A DNA stretch of 64,000 bases from Sporosarcina cyprini (GCF_022048975.1 NZ_JAKMHX010000024.1:1-64000), one strand, 5' to 3'; shown: positions 42,162 to 50,860, counted from the stretch's first letter. A program made the numbers and translations. Notes: generated from the sequence alone by a model not told the origin.

Positions 42162-43742
42162 CTATTTCGCCAGCTGTTTTATTTTCAAACAAAAGTTCAA
42201 AATAAAGCGGGAATCCGCATCATCAACATTGATATTCAAGAGTTCCTGTATTTTTTGTATTCGGTAGGTGAGGGTCCGTCTATGGATGAACAATTTCTCA
42301 GAAGTCTTCGTGACATTGCCATTTTCATTCAAATACATTTGCAAGGTTTCCAACAATTCATGAGTAGGGGTTTCCAATAGTGGACTAAGTATCGTCCCAG
42401 CATAATTTTGAACGAGATCATCCGAAGTTAATTTGATCAAGATTTCATAAATCCCTAATTTATCGTACGTGTAAAATGTCTCCTCGCTCCGCAACATGCG
42501 GCCGATGTCCATCATTTTATCGACAAGCCGAATGCTCTCATCCAACATGCTCCTATCCTTCATCGGCGGACCCGCTGCAACAAAGATCGACATTCCTCTT
42601 TCTTTCAAACGTTCTTCCAGTTGCTGCAATGCACCTGCATATCCATCAGGCCGACAAGTCAACAGTGCATAAAAGTGATAATACTTTTCGAAGACAAGCG
42701 GCGTGGCGCTTGGCAGTCCATCCAAGTACCCATGAAGTGCTTTGTGGACTAAACAGGAGGGATCTAACAAATATGGGGATGAGGCAAATAATTTCTCCAT
42801 CCAAGCTGCCTGAAACCGTACAACAAAATAATCTTTCTCTGCTGACTCGCCCTCTTCTTCCATGACGAAGCTTTCAAGATGCTCCAAATCCTTCATTCGT
42901 TTCTTTTGTAAAAACAGCTGTTCATTCATAAACAACTCAATAATTGTGGACATGACCTTTTTTAATGGCCCTGTCACTAATTGAACAGACTCCAGTTTTT
43001 CAATGTATGGGATATGCAGCGTGGCAAACACTTGTTTATTGGAAACAAGAGGCATGACCAGACAATCCCGGAATCCTTCTATTTTTAAAAGGTCATATTC
43101 CTTTTTAACAAACTGCTTCTTCCACTCTTGCAGTTTTTCCTCATACGAAGAATGCACCGGCTTTGAAAATAGGCCGCTGGATTTCCTCCATCCATTCGCG
43201 AGAAATGTATTCGAAACGTACAAGAGAGCCCCATCCATGTCTTCGATATAAACAGGACTATTCATGATGACGCTGATTTCCTCCAAGGCAGTGGCGAGAG
43301 AGGAAAAGCTCTTCGACTCGAATGCAGCAAATGGATTATTTACACTTTCCGCCTGTTGTTTTTCGACATACAATCGTTCATACAATGGCGTAAGCACATT
43401 TATATAGGAGACACTTTTAGGGATAATAATAATTGGAAAATCATTCTCATTTGCAATCTGTAACATCTCTTGGGGAATATGATCCACGAAGCGGCCTAGT
43501 TTAATAACAATCCCTGCCGCCTTCACATCCATTAAGGTCTGAACGATTTCAATTTGTTTTTGCTCATCATTTTGTATCGAATAAAACGTTGTCATCACCA
43601 GAATGCCGGGAGTCACCCAACTGACCACCTCCGGCACTTCCATCACTTCGATCGTCGTGATCTTACGGCTTATCCCACCTTGGCCAGCTACAATCGAACT
43701 TTTCGTCAACTCACCAATCGTCAGCGCCTCTGCAACATCCAC
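42162..43742 (-). CDS. PucR family transcriptional regulator
   Basis: 526 aa. An N-terminal PucR domain (about 5-125; LTIGELTKSSIVAGQGGISRKITTIEVMEVPEVVSWVTPGILVMTT) is followed by a middle sensory/GGDEF-like region. The C-terminal HTH (about 455-520; LLETLQMYLNENGNVTKTSEKLFIHRRTLTYRIQKIQELL) is typical. PucR proteins usually activate purine, amide or amino-acid catabolic genes in response to the substrate. Starts with GTG behind GGGGGG. Directly upstream of, and on the same strand as, the racemase-OPT operon. Confidence 0.92.
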   Translation of the reverse strand: MDVAEALTIGELTKSSIVAGQGGISRKITTIEVMEVPEVVSWVTPGILVMTTFYSIQNDEQKQIEIVQTLMDVKAAGIVIKLGRFVDHIPQEMLQIANENDFPIIIIPKSVSYINVLTPLYERLYVEKQQAESVNNPFAAFESKSFSSLATALEEISVIMNSPVYIEDMDGALLYVSNTFLANGWRKSSGLFSKPVHSSYEEKLQEWKKQFVKKEYDLLKIEGFRDCLVMPLVSNKQVFATLHIPYIEKLESVQLVTGPLKKVMSTIIELFMNEQLFLQKKRMKDLEHLESFVMEEEGESAEKDYFVVRFQAAWMEKLFASSPYLLDPSCLVHKALHGYLDGLPSATPLVFEKYYHFYALLTCRPDGYAGALQQLEERLKERGMSIFVAAGPPMKDRSMLDESIRLVDKMMDIGRMLRSEETFYTYDKLGIYEILIKLTSDDLVQNYAGTILSPLLETPTHELLETLQMYLNENGNVTKTSEKLFIHRRTLTYRIQKIQELLNINVDDADSRFILNFCLKIKQLAK

Positions 43743-44079
43743 TTTCCCCCCACCTTTCTCATCCTGAACGCACTTATTTAACTAAGCATAGCACTTTTCA
43801 AGTACGTCAAACAGACCTGATATATGCAAAATCGTTCCTGCGCCAATGCTGATGAATTTGGTTGTGGACAAACACAAAATATAGATTTTGGACACAAAAA
43901 TATACCTGTAAAAAGCATCTATAATTACTGACTACAATTTAAGTAAATAGAAAAATATATATACTAAATCACTTGTGTCTACTCGGCTAGCACTCTTAAG
44001 ATTTCTTACATTTTGGTCACCATATATTCATTATAGGAGCACATAAATATACATCATTTAACTTTACTACCATTTTAAA
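43743..44079. promoter_or_regulatory. pucR upstream region with a direct repeat
   Basis: About 340 nt without a gene. TGGACA followed by a (M)ACAAAATATA-like string occurs at 43865 and again at 43889, 24 nt apart; TTGACG lies near 43808 on the minus strand but I cannot pair it with a good -10. The repeat may be a regulator site. The rest is AT-rich with no visible signal. Confidence 0.35.
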
Positions 44080-44111
44080 AGGACCTTGCGCAAAATCCCA
44101 CGCAAGGTCCT
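44080..44111 (-). terminator. Terminator of the acyl-CoA synthetase gene
   Basis: Eleven-bp stem AGGACCTTGCG/CGCAAGGTCCT, then UUUUAAAA on the minus strand, starting nine nt after the stop codon. Confidence 0.88.
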
Positions 44112-44119
44112 CCTCCGTA

Positions 44120-45664
44120 CTATTTCACTTCCGCAGCCATCATTTCACGCAGCTTATACTTCAGCAGCTTCCCTTGCAAACTCCGCGGCAGCTCATCTAC
44201 GAAATCGACGGAACGGGGCTTTTTGTACCTCGCAAGCCGTCCTTCACAGAAGTCGATAATCTCCTGTGCATCCGCCGTTTCTCCAGGTTTTAGGACGACA
44301 ATCGCTTTCACCGCTTCACCCCATTTCGAATCGGGTACGCCAATGACAGCAACATCCATTATTTTCGGATGGCGATGCAGCACTCCCTCAATTTCAGCCG
44401 GATAGACGTTCAGTGCGCCGGATAGGATCATGTCCTGCTTGCGATCCACGATAGAATAAGATCCGTCTTCGTCTTGGACTCCCATATCCCCAAGGCCCAG
44501 CCACTCGCCATGGAACGCTTCGGCGGTTGCTTCCGGATTTTTAAAGTATTCATCACAGAGCGTGAGGCCTTTCACTAAGAACTCACCCGGCTGTCCCGCT
44601 GGCACTTCATTCCCCTCATCGTCGACAAGCTTCACTTCCATGCCAAGCATCGGTACCCCGACGGATCGATCTTTATCCGCCTGATATTCTGGGAATAAAT
44701 TCGTCGAACCACCATGCTCAGTCGCTCCGTAAAATTCATTCAAATCAACATCCTGGAAGTATGCCATGATTTTCTCTTTGGTGCTCGAGTGGAGCGGGGC
44801 ACCAACCGAGATCAGGGTCTTCATGGAACTGACATCAAATTGACCGAGCACCTCTTCGGGCAACGAAAATATTGCGTCAAACATTGGCGGAGCGAGAAAC
44901 CCGCTCGTTGTTTTTTCGGTATCGATAGCTTTCAATACTTCGACTGGATGGAATTTCGGCAGAATATGCACAGGGTTCCCGACGAGCAGATTCGGAACAG
45001 AAGTAGATAACGCAGCCGCCCCGTATAGCGGACCCGCCACTAATCCTTTGCCCCCGCGCCCGATTCCGAACTCAATGCTAAAGAGCAAAGCGACCAAGTA
45101 CATACTGCGATGAGAGCGCACCGCCCCTTTTGGATATCCCGTCGTCCCTCCTGTATACATGATACAAACGGTGTCTAGCTCTTCAATTGAATAGGAGAGA
45201 ACCGGTTCCCCATCTCCGCAGGTCTCAATCCAAGTTTCATATTCGAGCGACGCCACCTCTCCCCTTCCACCAACTGACACGAAAAGCTTAACATCCTTCG
45301 CCTGGTCCACAATTGTCCCAACTTCAGCATCAAACTCACTTCCGTAAATTAAAGCGACCGCCTCTGAATTATTCAGCACATACTCAATCTCCGGACCAAC
45401 AAAACGCGAATTGATTGGCACAAACACAGCTCCGACTTTCGCACACGCAAACATCACCTCAAACAACTCATTGCAATTCACAAGCATGAACGCAATCTTG
45501 TCCCCTTTTGTCACGCCCGCTTCCAGCAATGCATTCGACAACCGATTGATTCGTCTGTTGAATTGATCATACGTAAACCGCTTCCCCTGACAGGACAAAG
45601 CCTCTTTCTCCCCATACCGAATCGCATTTTGCCTAATCGGATCCCCAAATAACATATGTTGCAT
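44120..45664 (-). CDS. AMP-forming acyl-CoA synthetase (long/medium-chain or aryl acid ligase)
   Basis: 514 aa, ANL superfamily. The nucleotide-binding P-loop YTGGTTGYPKG is at residues 170-180, motif EFYGATEHGG near 315-325, GDMGVQDEDGSYSIVDRKQDMILSGALNVYPAEIE (hinge region) and the C-terminal catalytic Lys region LPRSLQGKLLKYKL. It activates a carboxylic acid to acyl-AMP and then acyl-CoA. The substrate cannot be read; fatty or aromatic acid. Single gene after comK, with its own terminator. A broken paralogue lies at 34677-35030. Confidence 0.92.
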   Translation of the reverse strand: MQHMLFGDPIRQNAIRYGEKEALSCQGKRFTYDQFNRRINRLSNALLEAGVTKGDKIAFMLVNCNELFEVMFACAKVGAVFVPINSRFVGPEIEYVLNNSEAVALIYGSEFDAEVGTIVDQAKDVKLFVSVGGRGEVASLEYETWIETCGDGEPVLSYSIEELDTVCIMYTGGTTGYPKGAVRSHRSMYLVALLFSIEFGIGRGGKGLVAGPLYGAAALSTSVPNLLVGNPVHILPKFHPVEVLKAIDTEKTTSGFLAPPMFDAIFSLPEEVLGQFDVSSMKTLISVGAPLHSSTKEKIMAYFQDVDLNEFYGATEHGGSTNLFPEYQADKDRSVGVPMLGMEVKLVDDEGNEVPAGQPGEFLVKGLTLCDEYFKNPEATAEAFHGEWLGLGDMGVQDEDGSYSIVDRKQDMILSGALNVYPAEIEGVLHRHPKIMDVAVIGVPDSKWGEAVKAIVVLKPGETADAQEIIDFCEGRLARYKKPRSVDFVDELPRSLQGKLLKYKLREMMAAEVK

Positions 45665-45855
45665 CGTTCTCCCCCATTTTTCATGTAATGACCTTTGTTT
45701 CGGCAGTTGACTCGCAAACTCCTTCTTTTATCGAAATAGTATGATATTTTTAAAGGTTGGTTGACGTTTGGTACATCCATTTCAAAAGGAATTTATTCGC
45801 GCCTCATCTGCCTATCGAAACAAAGACCAGCATACATAACTATCTCTAGCGTTAC

Positions 45856-46407
45856 TTACTCATAAAATTCATCGATATCGTAGTTTCGATCCTCCAACTT
45901 TTTAATAATGTAATAACTCACTTGTCTTTCCTTTACTTGATACGCTTGTCGCCCTTCCAACTGGCATCGCAAATGGCTTGCCCGCTTCACTTTCCGGTCG
46001 AATGAATATAGGCTTGTTTCCACCGTAATCTCTGTACCATTCATCATGACAACAGAAATCCTTTTCTCATCGATGGCCCTATAATGGTCCACATGATGAA
46101 GTGCAAACCATACACAGTCCAAATTGGCCGGCGAAGTGCTAGGAAACCAATAAAGGCCAAACTTATCACTGACGACAACGGGCTGCATACTGATTTCACC
46201 AAGAATGGACCTTGTTCCATCCTTCGCTCCCTGAAGGCTTGATCCATAAAAACGTAATGCGGCATCCATTAACACCGTTGGAAAGATTGCTTCCTCTTGT
46301 AAACCATCCGTTCTTATCACAATGGTGCTTAAGCTTCCATCTTCATTCCACTTCGGTAAATAAATCATTGCTTCAAAGTTCATCACTTTCAACATATTAA
46401 TCTTCAT
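45856..46407 (-). CDS. comK: Competence transcription factor ComK homologue
   Basis: 183 aa. The central block ALRFYGSSLQGAKDGTRSILGEISMQPVVVSDKFGLYWFPSTS aligns with B. subtilis ComK (RFFGSS-YAGRKAGT... PIMVDP... FLFPTLSS), followed by the VWFALHHVDHYRA and SLYSFDRKVKRASHLR blocks that match its later parts. ComK binds AT-boxes (AAAA-N5-TTTT) and activates DNA-uptake genes. The ATG has GGGGG eight nt upstream. A dyad lies just upstream. A sigma-factor gene is 1.2 kb away on the same strand. Confidence 0.85.
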   Translation of the reverse strand: MKINMLKVMNFEAMIYLPKWNEDGSLSTIVIRTDGLQEEAIFPTVLMDAALRFYGSSLQGAKDGTRSILGEISMQPVVVSDKFGLYWFPSTSPANLDCVWFALHHVDHYRAIDEKRISVVMMNGTEITVETSLYSFDRKVKRASHLRCQLEGRQAYQVKERQVSYYIIKKLEDRNYDIDEFYE

Positions 46408-46452
46408 TTTCTCAACCCCCTAAATTTTTTGACTTACATTTTTTGTTCAGGA

Positions 46453-46483
46453 GGAGTATACTGACTATAAGTTGGTATACTCC
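46453..46483. promoter_or_regulatory. Inverted repeat upstream of comK
   Basis: Perfect 9-bp arms GGAGTATAC and GTATACTCC separated by 13 nt, 46 nt before the comK start. One arm contains TATACT in -10-like position. May be an operator or a leader hairpin. Confidence 0.5.
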
Positions 46484-46928
46484 AACTCGAATCCTCAGGT
46501 GTTGTCTTCCACGACTCATGCACCTGGGGATTTCCTATTCACATATCGCTTTCACATCTTCCTCACCCCCTTTACGCACGAACAAGCTTCCAGGCGTGTT
46601 GTTATTCTTTTATTCATCGTTTAAGCTATGTAAATTACCTAACATTCCACGAATTGCTTTCACATCATTCGTTTCATATCCCCATCTACTATGCGATAGC
46701 TGTAAGTAGCTTTTTAAGTGATAAACTTGGAGAGACTGCAGAACATTTACCTTCACATTGGGTTAATATTTAGCATTTAAATACTGGAAAGATGGTTAGA
46801 CATAAATGACCCGCAAGATTTGATTTTGTGGACAAGAATAGACAATATTGGATATGGATAATGAGGGACGTTGGACCATTCGAAAAGTTGAAAATTGAAA
46901 GGAGTTTGCTGAGATAAATCTAAAGAAG
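46484..46928. other. Intergenic region upstream of comK, no gene seen
   Basis: About 450 nt without a credible ORF. Short plus-strand frames here have no recognisable features. Confidence 0.3.
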
Positions 46929-47030
46929 AAGGGTACGTTCGTTGTTACATCAGCATCTTTCACGAATGGATAGGACTTCCCTGAAAAAATGGCCGACTGG
47001 ATGTGTGATGGTTCTATGAGGCGGCTAACA
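46929..47030 (+). pseudogene. Possible remnant of a PEBP (YbhB/YbcL, RKIP-like) gene
   Basis: One frame reads KGTFVVTSASFTNG, a stop, then DFPEKM and MCDGSM. This resembles the start of PEBP family proteins (VTS-xAF-xxG-xxPxKYTCDG). It has an in-frame stop and no continuation. The match is short, so this is a suggestion only. Confidence 0.3.
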
Positions 47031-47551
47031 CAATGACTGACTTATGCAGCAAAATGAGAGCGTGATCCGCTTATTAAAAACTGAGGTACAAGATCACTGT
47101 TTTTATATTAACAAGCGATCAGACTATTGGTAATCGAAGGAGTGGTGAGATGGTGTTTTCAGAGAAAGACAACTTGCACGCCTAAACGTAGTCGTTTTCA
47201 AATTTCTTACCAAATCAATTCCCCGATAACTGTCTTACATTTTAACGATATGATACCTATGTACGACGGCCCTCCTTGTTATGCAATAAAATTTAGACGA
47301 ATAGACTCATTGCAATCTCATGAGCTCCCCTCTATTATATACCTAATTATACCATCTATGTAGTAATCCTTCCTTACTTGATCACTCGATTCCAAGTATA
47401 TAGTAGTCAATTATAAGAGTCAAATCATTCTGAAAGATTTTTATTTTTAGTATCCAAACAATTTATTTCCTCTTCGTTTTTTACTTTCCCCTCACTTAAC
47501 GTATTCATTAAATAAGCCATAACATCTATTTATTTCAAAAACAAGAAACCG
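47031..47551. other. Gene-poor region between comK and the sigma-factor gene
   Basis: About 500 nt. A 78-codon plus-strand frame (47127-47363) has no start context or family features. I see no clear gene, repeat or promoter. Confidence 0.3.
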
Positions 47552-47590
47552 AGCGGCTTATAAAGCCACTCGATCCCTTTTTAGTTTCTA
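47552..47590 (-). terminator. Terminator of the sigma-factor gene
   Basis: Minus strand CGAGTGGCTTTATAAGCCGCTCG forms a hairpin, followed by GUUUCUUGUUUUUG. Confidence 0.7.
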
Positions 47591-47631
47591 TATTTATTCA
47601 CCTTGCACAACCTTGTTCATCCCATGCATGG

Positions 47632-48126
47632 TCATCCTTTATACACTGCCAATAATCCTCTCATCTTCAACAGAATCCGTTCCCTGCGTTTCTTAATAGC
47701 GGGAACCGAGACACCGGCTAGACATGCACACTCTGCCTGTGTCCGTCTTTCCGTAAACAACCACTTGAGCAACTCTCTTTCTTGCAGGCTCAACGCCTCA
47801 ATCGCCAACTGCAAAGTCTCATTACTCGGTTCCAACCATTCTTCCTTTGCTTCTACCCACTCCGTAAGCATCTGATCTTCGGTCGGGATCATATTCTCCT
47901 CAAACCGGCTCTCTCTTTTTAACTCATCGAGCATAGCACCTCGAATTGACCGATAGGCAAACGGCGTGAAATTGCCCTTTTCCTCCTCAAAACGGAGCCA
48001 GGCTTGCCATAGGGCCACCCGTCCAATCTGCCGATACTGGTCAAAATCTCTATAGATATGCAGCTTTCGGATGTTCGCCGATATCATCGGCTCGTACTGT
48101 TTCAACACGTCCTCAAAGTCTTTCAA
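47632..48126 (-). CDS. Sigma-70 family RNA polymerase sigma factor, orphan
   Basis: 164 aa with regions 2 and 4 only. Region 2 (about 5-75): KDFEDVLKQYEPMISANIRKLHIYRDFDQYRQIGRVALWQAWLRFEEEKGNFTPFAYRSIRGAMLDELKRE. Region 4 (about 105-160): EALSLQERELLKWLFTERRTQAECACLAGVSVPAIKKRRERIL. No anti-sigma gene is adjacent. I chose TTG 48126 (GAAAGG upstream); GTG 48159 is an alternative. The nearby comK suggests a stress or competence role, as SigH-like factors have in staphylococci, but this is inference. Confidence 0.82.
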   Translation of the reverse strand: MKDFEDVLKQYEPMISANIRKLHIYRDFDQYRQIGRVALWQAWLRFEEEKGNFTPFAYRSIRGAMLDELKRESRFEENMIPTEDQMLTEWVEAKEEWLEPSNETLQLAIEALSLQERELLKWLFTERRTQAECACLAGVSVPAIKKRRERILLKMRGLLAVYKG

Positions 48127-48626
48127 TCTATTGGCCTTTCCGATCGTGCACGATGCCACTTATTCCTAGGTGCCTTTAGAATAGTCGGGCGTGGTCTTGA
48201 ACACCAATCGAATTTTTTACCATTTGGCGGACAATATCATCATTTTAAACAGAGGTTTCAATTCTTTCTAATACGGGTACATAATAAAAGTGTATGTATT
48301 TTCCTCCCTAGTTTACTTGCTTACTTAACCTCTTTTCTGTATTTGTCTAAAAATCAAAACTTGCAATTACCAACTAATAGATAACTGCATTAGCATGGAC
48401 CCATACTTTCAAAACCTTCCTTCAAAACCCTATATGTAGATATTTAGTACCATTAATTCTATATACATATTTCTGTATTTAAAAATGAAATAAATCTTTA
48501 TTTAACAAGTTTTTTACCATACATTAAAATGTATCCGCTTTCTTAATTGGATTATTTGTGGAAATATTTTTAGTTATAATGTACTATTAGTAAGTAAAGA
48601 GAAAATAGAACTAGGAGGGGGATTTT
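48127..48626. promoter_or_regulatory. Divergent intergenic region between sigma factor and 48627 gene
   Basis: About 500 nt, very AT-rich on the right half. TATAAT at 48575-48580 is a probable -10 for the plus-strand gene, with a weak TTATTT at 17-nt spacing. No operator or RNA structure stands out. Confidence 0.4.
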
Positions 48627-49862
48627 TTGATTCTCACGGACACTACATCAGAACGACATCTTTTGAATGATTTTCTCATTTTCACATTTACTCATCCGTT
48701 ACTCATTCATGGCAAAAAGAGACGGATTTTTATATGGGGAAATTCAATGGAACTCCCAGTTCAAAATGGAAAGTATACCGGTGATTCATTAGATTTGATT
48801 GGTACAGATGAAATCGGCAACGTTTGGCTTATCTCTAAGAAGAGGAACGAATTCCATCAGGACAACTCAAAATACGGTTGGTCCCTACTCAATACTTATG
48901 CCAATACAATACGGAAATGGTCGGAGACTGAACTGGTCTTAAGTGCGAGGCGATATTTACTAAAGGTAAACGAAAGCTTTCCCTACCCACCATTCCTACC
49001 GCACGCCACAAGCGGGCTTTCTGATGCATTTGGGCAATGGGCCATGACATTAGGAAAAAAATATATAGATGGCCTGGCCCTGTACGAAATGACGATGCAG
49101 AAAATAAAGAACAAGGAAGCCATTCACTGCTTGTTGTCCGATCAGGATGAAGAAGAGATTTGGAATAACCGGCCTTCCGATACGGTTACGACCCGGGCTA
49201 TTATTATGTTCTCGGTTGGAGAGGCGAAGATTTGGAGGGACGGGCCTCTTGAGAAGAATCCAGGCGTCATTGGAAGCCAATGGAAACACGGTACATGGAC
49301 ATCCCTTATGGAGCGACCAGGACCGGTGAAACCAACTCCGGAGCGGCTTCCTCTACTGTTGACAGATAACGTCATCCCTACCTATACTTCCATCTTAAGG
49401 TTCATGCAGGAGCTGGGATGGAACGGTAAGTATACGGCCAACCCCAAGGCATTCCGCTTCGATCTGCCAACCATCTACAGTGAGCCGATACGGATCCATA
49501 TTGGCTGGGTGAAAGTAGAAGAGAATAACAGCAGCCAAGCCCGCACACCGTATCAGCTCGGGTTAAAGTTTAATATTGACTTCAAGCAATTCATTCGGTC
49601 AAGTGATAAAGAGTTGCAGGACATGGGCTATTCGCTAGCTAAGCGGTTAGCGAGGAAAGCACGTTATCACAATAAAGGGACGGACTTCTCTATTCTGGAA
49701 TCTGGTTGGACAGTCGAGGATGTGCGATCGACTAGTTGGGAAGGCGATATGTATCGTTATATCGATGACAAAAACCGATACTTTACCGGCCTGCCGGAAG
49801 AACAAAAAGACTTAGAGGGAGCCTTTCTCTTTTTACAGGAAATTGTTTCAAGGAATGTATAA
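48627..49862 (+). CDS. Uncharacterised 411-aa protein, possible degenerate PD-(D/E)XK fold
   Basis: 411 aa, TTG start after AGGAGGGGG. I do not recognise the family. Residues about 53-72 (GDSLDLIGTDEIGNVWLISKK) resemble the D...(D/E)xK strand of restriction-like nucleases such as NucS (DLIG-D-xG-LVVIEVK), but the Glu before Lys is replaced by Ser, so activity is doubtful. The C-terminal half (RTPYQLGLKFNIDFKQFI, SLAKRLARKARYHNKG) is soluble. No signal peptide. A 112-aa gene follows after 44 nt and is probably co-transcribed. Confidence 0.65.
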   Translation: MILTDTTSERHLLNDFLIFTFTHPLLIHGKKRRIFIWGNSMELPVQNGKYTGDSLDLIGTDEIGNVWLISKKRNEFHQDNSKYGWSLLNTYANTIRKWSETELVLSARRYLLKVNESFPYPPFLPHATSGLSDAFGQWAMTLGKKYIDGLALYEMTMQKIKNKEAIHCLLSDQDEEEIWNNRPSDTVTTRAIIMFSVGEAKIWRDGPLEKNPGVIGSQWKHGTWTSLMERPGPVKPTPERLPLLLTDNVIPTYTSILRFMQELGWNGKYTANPKAFRFDLPTIYSEPIRIHIGWVKVEENNSSQARTPYQLGLKFNIDFKQFIRSSDKELQDMGYSLAKRLARKARYHNKGTDFSILESGWTVEDVRSTSWEGDMYRYIDDKNRYFTGLPEEQKDLEGAFLFLQEIVSRNV

Positions 49863-49906
49863 GAAGGAATGTCGAAGAAAACGGAAAGCAGTCAGGAGTA
49901 GTAGAA

Positions 49907-50245
49907 TTGAAAAAAATTAAAATCAAGATACCAGATGGTTTGCTTGAAGGCAAGATATGTTTGGCAGAATTCATCCATCCCGAGCAGCAAGAGATCGCCA
50001 TTGTTCTAGTAGGAGACAACATGGATGAGAATAAATTAAAGACACATGCTTCCCACATTATCCGAGTCTGTTTCTTTCTACTAGTAGACGGTGAATATCA
50101 TTACGTAAAGGAGCTGGAATCCTTCTCATTTAATGATTTCCGTACTGCTCAAGCCCTTCTCCTGTCGTTGCCGAGTATGTCGGCCTTTGATTTGATGATC
50201 TATCAAAACGGGATTGGTTTGTCGCAAAGTAATATGCTGCAATAA
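49907..50245 (+). CDS. Uncharacterised 112-aa protein
   Basis: 112 aa, TTG start with AGGAG eight nt upstream. No recognised family. Sequence has a lysine-rich beta-strand start (KKIKIKIPDGLLEGKICLAEF) and a hydrophobic middle (IIRVCFFLLVDGEYHYVKEL). It lies 44 nt downstream of the 411-aa gene and shares its terminator, so it may encode a partner of that protein. Confidence 0.6.
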   Translation: MKKIKIKIPDGLLEGKICLAEFIHPEQQEIAIVLVGDNMDENKLKTHASHIIRVCFFLLVDGEYHYVKELESFSFNDFRTAQALLLSLPSMSAFDLMIYQNGIGLSQSNMLQ

Positions 50246-50265
50246 CTATTGAAATAAGATACGAA

Positions 50266-50318
50266 ATAATAAAACAGCAATCATTCAAGGATCATATGAA
50301 TGGTTGCTGTTTTATTAT
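50266..50318 (+). terminator. Terminator after the 48627-50245 gene pair
   Basis: Long stem AATAAAACAGCAA-CATTC pairing with GAATG-TTGCTGTTTTATT, U-rich on both sides. Confidence 0.85.
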
Positions 50319-50339
50319 TGTTTACAGAATCTAGTTTTG

Positions 50340-50575
50340 AACGAGTGTGAGGTATAACCAGAAGATTAAATTATACTAGTATGTCTGCTGAGGCAAGTTC
50401 TTCTTCGAAACACATTTACCAATAGCCATACTCATCCAATCTACATATAGCATTTCGCGTTTCCACCATACCCAGCGTTCACGCTTTTGACAAATGTTAG
50501 GATGGTGTTCTCTTGGTTGGCCTGTCACGTGGACTCCACGTCGGACCCTCACAACGGAAAAGTACGGTCACTTTC
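50340..50575 (-). other. Structured repeat-like or RNA-like element
   Basis: On the minus strand there is a perfect hairpin ACGTGGA-G-TCCACGT (50527-50541), then a nested pair CCATCC...GGGTATGG enclosing GCG-TGAA-CGC (about 50467-50506). Two overlapping frames stay open: one of 50 codons (50376-50528, GTG start, containing QPREHHPN and KRERWVWWKREM) and one with EGPTWSPRDRPTKRTPS. Open frames in two registers plus nested hairpins fit a conserved non-coding element or dispersed repeat better than a protein. It abuts the enoyl-CoA hydratase fragment. Confidence 0.45.
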
Positions 50576-50860
50576 TTTCCTTTCCAGTGCTAAGGTGTTA
50601 CCGCCAACCGGTATCATTGAATTGATAAGCTTTTTCGTCATTGGGAGGGCGGCTGCCGGGCTTTTGTTCAAGGCTTCTATGAACTGCTGCACTTCGTCAA
50701 ACAGCCTTGTGCCGCTCACTACGCGGTTGACCAGACCGATTCTCAGTGCTTCGTCCGCGCCAATCGGTTCTGCCAGCATGATAAGCTCTTTTATTTTCGC
50801 AGCTCCGATTAGATGGACGAGCCGCGGCGTGTCTCCGGGGGGCATGTGGTAGCCCTACCT
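50549..50860 (-). pseudogene. Enoyl-CoA hydratase fragment
   Basis: About 100 codons match the C-terminal half of crotonase enzymes: PRLVHLIGAAKIKELIMLAEPIGADEALRIGLVNRVV, then VQQFIEALNKSPAAALPMTKKLIN and LALERKESDR. The N-terminal half, including the oxyanion-hole segments, is missing, and the C-terminal helix is cut by the adjoining element. It has no ribosome site. A dead remnant. Confidence 0.75.

Noticed and set aside
45693..45825. Ten-bp inverted repeat CTTTGTTTCG/CGAAACAAAG, 113 nt apart, flanking the synthetase upstream region
   Set aside because: Could suggest insertion-element ends, but there is no target duplication and the repeat is not kept in the decayed copy at 34.9-35.0 kb; probably chance.
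47127..47363. 78-codon plus-strand frame in the comK-sigma gap
   Set aside because: No family features and atypical composition; treated as chance.
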